A DNA stretch of 64,000 nucleotides. Source: Chryseobacterium cucumeris (GTDB lineage: Bacteria; Bacteroidota; Bacteroidia; Flavobacteriales; Weeksellaceae). The stretch is taken from contig NZ_CP068760.1 of the NCBI RefSeq assembly GCF_016775705.1, positions 1,674,001 through 1,738,000 on the forward strand, given 5' to 3'. This document shows, piece after piece, positions 59,410 to 64,000 of the stretch. A program made the position numbers and the translations under genes. A model generated the notes under the pieces. It worked only from the letters and a program-made list of their open reading frames with translations. It was not told where the DNA came from and ran no database searches. The first letter of the stretch is position 1; every line of letters begins with the position of its first letter.

Positions 59410-59997
59410 CTATAATATGCCGGGTCTGTGGATTTGTCCCTTCGCCCTGGTAAGCGATCGCTGTGTGATTCCAAGATATGAAGCCAGATCCTGTGTCGAT
59501 ATCCGTTTTACGAGCATCGGTTCATCAAATAAGACATGACGGTATTTGTCTACAGCGGATTTATTATTGTAATTCAGAAGATAACGTTCCTTTTGAATAT
59601 ACTCCTGTTCAATCACCGATTTTATAACTCCGTTCAGAGCAGCCACCTTTTCCAGCAGCTGCTGATAGTCTGGATAACTTATTCTATAGATTATGCTGTC
59701 TTCTAAAGCCCTGAAGCTTTTTCCGGATTTCTCCTGCGCTATAAACCCGGGAAATGAGGTGACAAATTCATTTTCAAACTTGAAGCAGGTTATATTTTCC
59801 TTACCTTCTTGATCGGTAGCATATGCTTTTACAGCGCCACTGGCAATAAATCCGATATAACGGCAGATTTCATCTTCATGAATAAAAAAATCACCTTTTT
59901 TTAAGTGAACCGGTTTGAAGAACTGTGAAGAAAAGTTGACTTCATCGGGTGATAACCCTCCTGTTGAGGACAGATAATTTTCAAATATATTAGTCAT
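59410..59997 (-). CDS. Crp/Fnr family regulator
   Basis: This 195-residue protein has the cNMP-like sensor (KKGDFFIHEDEICRYIGFIA, SGAVKAYATDQEGKENI) and a C-terminal HTH (RISTQDLASYLGITQRSLTR). It is located 34 bp upstream of the MBL -7 box, on the same strand, and may activate that gene. It is the third Crp-like regulator in the window. The usual cAMP-contact residues are not evident. Confidence 0.87.
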   Translation of the reverse strand: MTNIFENYLSSTGGLSPDEVNFSSQFFKPVHLKKGDFFIHEDEICRYIGFIASGAVKAYATDQEGKENITCFKFENEFVTSFPGFIAQEKSGKSFRALEDSIIYRISYPDYQQLLEKVAALNGVIKSVIEQEYIQKERYLLNYNNKSAVDKYRHVLFDEPMLVKRISTQDLASYLGITQRSLTRAKGQIHRPGIL

Positions 59998-60105
59998 CCT
60001 GCAGTCTGTTTAGTCTTTATTTTCCTGCAAATCACACATCAGATCCGGTAATTTTGAAGGAATTAATTATAAAAATAAGGTTCGGTTAATTATCATTTTT
60101 AAATA

Positions 60106-60783
60106 TTAAGAACCCTTAAATACATACTCATCATACACCGTATTGATCAGCTCATCAGGATTGATATTCCGTGAAAAAATAGGATAATGAAAGCGATCCA
60201 GTTTATTAAGAATACGGATCAGTTCCATCTTCTCGTAATGGTTGAGATTTCCGGCAACGATATTGGTAGCCTGCCTGATCTTTTCCATCTGGTTTTCCAG
60301 AACCTGTAATCCTCTTTCGGTAATACGGATTAATTTACTGCGTTTATCTAAATCAGAATCTGTCTGTTCTATAAGTCCCTGACGCAAAAGTCTTGCGATA
60401 ATAAGCATTCCCACCGGCTTATCATGGATATTTTTTTTGATAAGCGCCATTTTTGACATTTCCCCAAAAGCTTTAAGATTAATCAGATAAATAAAATCTT
60501 CCTGAGTAGAAAATTCAGAATGTGAGATGGCAGACTTTGAATAGGTTTTTGCATACCGGTTAAGATGAACAAGTAATGTACTGATGGCACTCTCCGGCGT
60601 TCTTCCATTCTCCTTGCCTTCCCAGTAGGGCTCTTCAGGATGATGTGCTTCAATATTCCCTTTACCAGAAATCCATGCTTTAAAGCCCTGAATAGTCACC
60701 GGATAAGACTCCGGGCTATTACTGACTTCTGTTTCAAACTCTTCCAGCAGGTCTATATAATCTTTAATAAGCGTGTAATTCAT
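60106..60783 (-). CDS. MarR family regulator
   Basis: This 225-residue protein is larger than a common MarR protein because of an N-terminal ~95-residue extension (LLEEFETEVSNSPESYPVTI). The winged-helix part has EFSTQEDFIYLINLKAFGEM, ALIKKNIHDKPVGMLIIARL and the wing TDSDLDKRSKLIRITERGLQ. It has its own exact -7 box on minus (60801-60808) and an 11-bp palindrome between that and the start, so autoregulation is likely. The signal and other targets are unknown. Confidence 0.85.
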   Translation of the reverse strand: MNYTLIKDYIDLLEEFETEVSNSPESYPVTIQGFKAWISGKGNIEAHHPEEPYWEGKENGRTPESAISTLLVHLNRYAKTYSKSAISHSEFSTQEDFIYLINLKAFGEMSKMALIKKNIHDKPVGMLIIARLLRQGLIEQTDSDLDKRSKLIRITERGLQVLENQMEKIRQATNIVAGNLNHYEKMELIRILNKLDRFHYPIFSRNINPDELINTVYDEYVFKGS

Positions 60784-60785
60784 TT

Positions 60786-60808
60786 CTATTAAATAGTTTA
60801 CAAATATA
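60786..60808 (-). promoter_or_regulatory. Promoter and dyad of the MarR gene (60106)
   Basis: The exact -7 box on minus TATATTTG (60801-60808) is followed by the perfect 11-bp palindrome CTATTAAATAG (60786-60796) at the expected start site. Confidence 0.5.
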
Positions 60809-61044
60809 CTAAATCTACCTCATACATAAGCAAGATTAAAGCAAATAGAATAGATTCTGTGAACAATGGTGAACGGGTATTTCCTGTATAATACTTTGTT
60901 TTTTATCTTCTCCAAATCTGGAATAAAAAGAAATGATAATCTGATCATTTTGGTTATCAAAGTTTTCCAATCAATTGTTGTGTGGTATTACGATATAACA
61001 CGGTATAATAATTGTTGGAAAATAGACAGGAGTAAAATAAGCGT

Positions 61045-61332
61045 ATGGATCATATAGAAACCGAACCAATAGATTTGGTAAGAGATAAAGATTATGTTGA
61101 TAAATACTTCAGTTTAACTATAAAAAAGGAATTGAATATAGACATCAATGTGAGCAGTGAGTATATTACTGCACAAAATATTGTTTCCCGAAAATTAATT
61201 CTGGTGAAAACATTTTCAGATGCTGTCATGGGAAATCCTGAGCTGTACCTTTTATTGGCTTCTCTCATTCATGATGTCAATACCCACTCTTTAACAAAGG
61301 GACAGATCATCAGAGCACTGGAAAAAGAATAA
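61045..61332 (+). CDS. Small protein of unknown function
   Basis: This 95-residue acidic, mostly helical protein (SSEYITAQNIVSRKLILVKT, FSDAVMGNPELYLLLASLIH) has no signal peptide or known motif. AGGAG lies 13-14 bases before the ATG, unusual for this genome, where most genes lack such a sequence. It ends in a perfect terminator whose stem begins at the stop codon. It is convergent with the signalling operon. I do not recognise it. Confidence 0.6.
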   Translation: MDHIETEPIDLVRDKDYVDKYFSLTIKKELNIDINVSSEYITAQNIVSRKLILVKTFSDAVMGNPELYLLLASLIHDVNTHSLTKGQIIRALEKE

Positions 61333-61367
61333 AGATCTCTCAAAAGCCTGAGAGATCTTTTATTTTT
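61331..61367 (+). terminator. Terminator of the small 61045 gene
   Basis: AAAGATCTCTCA (61331-61342) pairs perfectly with TGAGAGATCTTT (61349-61360), followed by TATTTTTT. Confidence 0.85.
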
Positions 61368-61382
61368 TAATGTAACCGGATA

Positions 61383-61754
61383 TTATACCTGTTCTTTCAA
61401 ATGTTTCGCAACCATTGCTTCCAGATCATCAAGATTAAAAGGTTTTGAAACATAATCATCAGCTTTTGCTTCTGAGGCCAAAGCAACAATATCATTATTG
61501 GCTGTAACATAAATGACCGGAATATGTTTAAATTCTTCGGTGCTTTTGAGAAGTTTTGTAGCTTCTACCCCTCCTATTTTAGGAATCCAGTTATCCATGA
61601 GAATAACATCCGGCTTGTAGTCTGCCACTTTCTCAAGGATATCGTGTGAAGTTTCTGAGATTCTGACATCATATCCGTTTTCTTCAAATATGATGGTGAT
61701 CACTTCTAAGATAGTCGCTTCATCATCAAAAATTAAAATCTTCTTTTTACTCAT
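61383..61754 (-). CDS. Single-domain response regulator
   Basis: This 123-residue receiver has the acidic pair Asp10/Asp11 (IFDDE), phospho-acceptor Asp54 (VILMDNWIPKIGG), Thr84 (YVTAN) and Lys104 (YVSKPF). It has no output domain, so it works by protein contact, in the CheY manner. It is the last gene of the operon with the hybrid kinase, receiver, CheR and CheB. It most likely receives phosphate from the hybrid kinase. Confidence 0.9.
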   Translation of the reverse strand: MSKKKILIFDDEATILEVITIIFEENGYDVRISETSHDILEKVADYKPDVILMDNWIPKIGGVEATKLLKSTEEFKHIPVIYVTANNDIVALASEAKADDYVSKPFNLDDLEAMVAKHLKEQV

Positions 61755-61782
61755 ATTATGTAGATTATTCTATTCTGAAATA

Positions 61783-62361
61783 TTATAATTGTTTTATATA
61801 ATCCGCTAAACCGGCGGGCGTGATAATTAAATCATATTCAATTTCTTCTATGGCATGTTTCGGCATAAATTCCACTTCTGCTGTTTCCGGATCCTGAATC
61901 CATACCTGCCCGTTATTTTTTTTAATATAACTTAAGCCTTCTACTCCATCGGCATTAGCTCCCGATAAAAGGATACCGATCAGATTTTCCCCATAAATTT
62001 CTGCTGCAGACCTGAAAGTAACATCTATAGAGGGACGGGAATAATTCATTTTTTCCGAGCTGTCCAATGACATCCATTGCATATTCTCAAACAACAAATG
62101 ATAGTCTGCGGGAACAATATATATGGTGTTACCAGCAACCTCCGTTTTATCTTCAACCTCTATGACAGGTATTCTGGTAAACTGCTGCAGTAAAGTGCGC
62201 AGAATATCTCCCGATTGAGCTTTACGATGCATCACCAGTACAATGGGAGCAGGGATGGTATTACCCAGGTTTTTGATCATTTCTATGATGACCTGCAAAC
62301 TTCCTGCTGATCCGCCGATAACGATTAATTCTGTATTGGTCTGTGATTTCATTCCGCTCAT
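61783..62361 (-). CDS. CheB-type methylesterase domain protein
   Basis: This 192-residue protein has only the esterase domain of CheB, without its receiver. Ser18 (IGGSAGS), His45 (VMHRK) and Asp138 (LSGANADGVEG) are the expected triad. CheB removes methyl groups from, or deamidates, glutamyl residues of chemoreceptors. There is no chemoreceptor gene nearby. In Bacteroidota such CheB/CheR pairs accompany hybrid kinases and may modify the kinase sensor instead. It begins 2 bp after the CheR stop. Confidence 0.88.
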   Translation of the reverse strand: MSGMKSQTNTELIVIGGSAGSLQVIIEMIKNLGNTIPAPIVLVMHRKAQSGDILRTLLQQFTRIPVIEVEDKTEVAGNTIYIVPADYHLLFENMQWMSLDSSEKMNYSRPSIDVTFRSAAEIYGENLIGILLSGANADGVEGLSYIKKNNGQVWIQDPETAEVEFMPKHAIEEIEYDLIITPAGLADYIKQL

Positions 62362-62363
62362 TA

Positions 62364-63194
62364 CTAGTGGTGATCAATTTTTTTCCAGATTTTCTGATCT
62401 TCAACCTGATGGTAATTTTTGTCGATAGCAGAAAACCGAAGAGTTTCTTTTGCTCCCAATGCGAGAAAACCTAAATTTTCCAGGCTGTTATCAAAAAGTC
62501 TGAATACCCTTTCCTGAAGTTCTCTGTCGAAATAAATCAGTACATTCCTGCACACAATCAGCTGAAAACTATTGAAAGAGCTGTCTGACACAAGGTTATG
62601 TGTTGATAAAATCAGTTTTTCCTGTAAGCTTTTATCAAATCTTACACTATCATAATTGGCAGTATAATAATCCGAAAAGTCTTTTAATCCGCCTGAAAGC
62701 ATGTAGTTTTCCGAATACAGTTTCATCTGCTGCAAAGGGAAAATACCTGCTCTGGCTGTTTCAAGAACAGCGGGGTTCAAATCGGTTCCATAAATCAGAG
62801 ACTTACTGTAAAGACCGGCTTCTTTCAGCAGAATGGCTATAGAATATGCTTCTTCTCCTGTTGAACATCCTGCAATCCAGACCCTGATGAGCGGATAGGT
62901 TCCCAACTGAGGCAATATATTATCCCGCAGTGCTTTAAAAAAGGAAGGATCCCGGAACATTTCCGTAACATTTACTGTAACTTCTTCTACAAAACGTTTT
63001 AAATACTCTGTATCATTCATCACAGTGTATCTGAGCTCTGCAAAACTGGTAAACCTGTCTAAAAGACATATACGGTTAACTCTTCTTTTAAATGAAGCCC
63101 TGCTATAACCTGAAAAGTCATAGCCATACCTGTCATACACATCTCTGATGAGATATTCTACTTCTTCATCTTTTATGATACTTGGTTCCAGCAT
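62364..63194 (-). CDS. CheR-type methyltransferase
   Basis: This 276-residue protein has the CheR N-terminal helical domain (about 10-70, YGYDFSGYSRASFKRRVNRI) and the SAM-dependent domain (VWIAGCSTGEEAYSIAILLK, IYGTDLNPAVLETARAGIF, LIVCRNVLIYFDRELQERVF). It methylates glutamyl residues with S-adenosylmethionine. It is flanked by a receiver gene, with zero spacing, and CheB. The target is probably the sensor part of the hybrid kinase rather than a chemoreceptor, since no MCP gene is visible. Confidence 0.9.
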   Translation of the reverse strand: MLEPSIIKDEEVEYLIRDVYDRYGYDFSGYSRASFKRRVNRICLLDRFTSFAELRYTVMNDTEYLKRFVEEVTVNVTEMFRDPSFFKALRDNILPQLGTYPLIRVWIAGCSTGEEAYSIAILLKEAGLYSKSLIYGTDLNPAVLETARAGIFPLQQMKLYSENYMLSGGLKDFSDYYTANYDSVRFDKSLQEKLILSTHNLVSDSSFNSFQLIVCRNVLIYFDRELQERVFRLFDNSLENLGFLALGAKETLRFSAIDKNYHQVEDQKIWKKIDHH

Positions 63195-63560
63195 CTATGA
63201 AAGTTTTTCTATTGCCGTTATTAAAAGATCCACATCAATGGGTTTTGTTACGTAATCATCAGCTCCGGCTTCCAGACATTTCTGGCGATCTTCGGGCATT
63301 GCCTGTGCGGTGACAGCAATCACCGGAACATGTTTGATTTCCTGAGTATCCCTTATCATTTTTACAGCTTCATATCCGTCTATGCCAGGCATCATCATGT
63401 CCATAAGAACAACGGAAAACAGAGGATCAGACTTCATCATTTCCAGGGCATCCTGTGCCATTGTACATGATTCTACTGTGTATCCACGGGCTTTAAGAGT
63501 TAGTTTTAAAGCAAATATATTGCGTGGGTCATCATCCACGATTAAAATTTTCTTATTCAT
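63195..63560 (-). CDS. Single-domain response regulator
   Basis: This 121-residue receiver has DDD at residues 9-11, phospho-acceptor Asp54 (VLMDMMMPGIDGYEAV), Thr84 (AVTAQ) and Lys106 (YVTKPIDV). It closely resembles the C-terminal receiver of the hybrid kinase encoded 15 bp upstream ([14 protein letters not shown] versus PRNIFALKLTLKAR), which suggests it was split from it. CheR starts directly after its stop. Confidence 0.9.
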   Translation of the reverse strand: MNKKILIVDDDPRNIFALKLTLKARGYTVESCTMAQDALEMMKSDPLFSVVLMDMMMPGIDGYEAVKMIRDTQEIKHVPVIAVTAQAMPEDRQKCLEAGADDYVTKPIDVDLLITAIEKLS

Positions 63561-63575
63561 CAGAATTTTATCTGT

Positions 63576-64000
63576 TTAACTTTCATACAACCAAACACGA
63601 AGGAGTGATAATAGCTGATCTATATCGACAGGTTTTGAAATATAGTCTGAAGCTCCTGCTGTAATACATTTCTCCCTTTCTCCAATCATTGATTTAGCGG
63701 TAATAGCTATAATAGGCAGTCTTTTAAATGCCGGCATTTTTCTTATTTCCTTAATTGTTTCATAGCCATCCATTTCCGGCATCATCATATCCATCAGAAT
63801 AACATCTACATCCGGATTGTGGCTGATTTGCTCCAAAGCATGTTTTCCATCCATCGCTACAATGACCTCAACTTTATATTTTTCCAGTGCTTTGGTTAAA
63901 GAAAAAATATTGCGGACATCATCATCAGTAATGAGTACTTTTTTACCACTCAGCACTTCTGTTAAAGAACCCAGCATTCTGCCTGTATTACCTTCGGCCG
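63576..64000 (-). CDS. Hybrid sensor histidine kinase, C-terminal receiver (5' part outside window)
   Basis: The minus frame is open to base 64000, so the gene begins outside the window. The visible 141 residues contain a linker ([20 protein letters not shown]) and a receiver with phospho-acceptor Asp in [17 protein letters not shown] and Lys in YISKPVDI. In Bacteroidota this linker and receiver end large hybrid kinases with HAMP, HisKA and HATPase parts. The ATG at 63977 is an internal Met, not the start. It is the first visible gene of the receiver/CheR/CheB operon. Confidence 0.85.
   Translation of the reverse strand, partial: AEGNTGRMLGSLTEVLSGKKVLITDDDVRNIFSLTKALEKYKVEVIVAMDGKHALEQISHNPDVDVILMDMMMPEMDGYETIKEIRKMPAFKRLPIIAITAKSMIGEREKCITAGASDYISKPVDIDQLLSLLRVWLYES

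Noticed and set aside
61383..64000. Classical chemotaxis operon
   Set aside because: No CheA, CheW or chemoreceptor is visible, CheB lacks its receiver, and the first gene is a hybrid kinase.

Overview
The window looks like chromosomal DNA of a Bacteroidota member of the Flavobacteriia, most likely Chryseobacterium or a close Weeksellaceae relative. The genus is inferred from the protein families and their flavour; no rRNA or tRNA gene lies in the window. The supporting signs are AT-rich DNA, many exact TAnnTTTG -7 boxes with almost no Shine-Dalgarno sequences, type IX secretion sorting domains, STN-type TonB receptors, an ECF sigma/FecR pair, S41 peptidase lipoproteins, and a VgrG plus PAAR/Rhs cassette of the Bacteroidota T6SS type. 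No insertion sequence, prophage, integrase, CRISPR array or tRNA was found.

Layout. 1-7526 (minus) is a T6SS delivery cassette: VgrG, a TPR protein, then a PAAR/Rhs effector cut off by the window edge before its toxin end. 8060-14744 holds an S41 peptidase, DinB, a TPR protein, an NTF2-like protein, a DUF6624 protein, a small AAA NTPase, a luciferase-like oxidoreductase and a HxlR regulator. The HxlR gene is divergent from an MFS exporter (14847-15986). A cysteine-rich double-glycine peptide (16043-16207), the proline symporter PutP and a HExxH lipid-exported or secreted peptidase follow, with a probably frameshifted small membrane protein between the last two. 19683-24216 has a cupin/JmjC-like oxygenase, a membrane protein, a TetR + Crp pair, an NTF2-like protein and a DUF4236 protein. 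24358-28210 is a TonB receptor plus beta-propeller phytase operon. 28334-31057 is a shortened UvrA-like ATPase divergent from a MarR regulator.

32221-42242 is a surface locus: an ECF sigma factor, divergent FecR anti-sigma, an STN-TonB receptor, a beta-helix lipoprotein, a T9SS cargo protein, then, past a strong hairpin, a lipoprotein and an S41 peptidase. 43061-46110 is an oxidative-stress group: a SufR-like cysteine-rich regulator, Mn-type superoxide dismutase, DUF2480, a flavin reductase and a ferredoxin. The same operator word occurs at the regulator promoter and at the sod promoter. 46234-49922 has ketopantoate reductase, a Crp-like regulator, an AraC regulator and a Tet(X)-like flavin monooxygenase. 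50022-53024 is a large T9SS metalloprotease, followed by a long spacer with a probable small RNA. Two paralogous TPR-membrane-HTH regulators come next (53671-56760), then GNAT, hydrolase, MBL, Crp and MarR genes. The right end (61383-64000) is a minus-strand signalling operon: hybrid histidine kinase (partial), receiver, CheR, CheB, receiver.

The most interesting items are: the duplicated dyad of the SufR-like regulator overlapping the sod -33 element; a probable orphan small RNA at about 53585-53668; the Cys6 double-glycine peptide; an 82-codon open frame in phase directly after the stop of the FecR-linked TonB receptor; terminator-like hairpins placed just before start codons (ferredoxin and the 34312 lipoprotein), which suggest attenuation; and a CRP-type dyad at 11699-11716. 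Functions are family-level assignments read from sequence. No database search was run.
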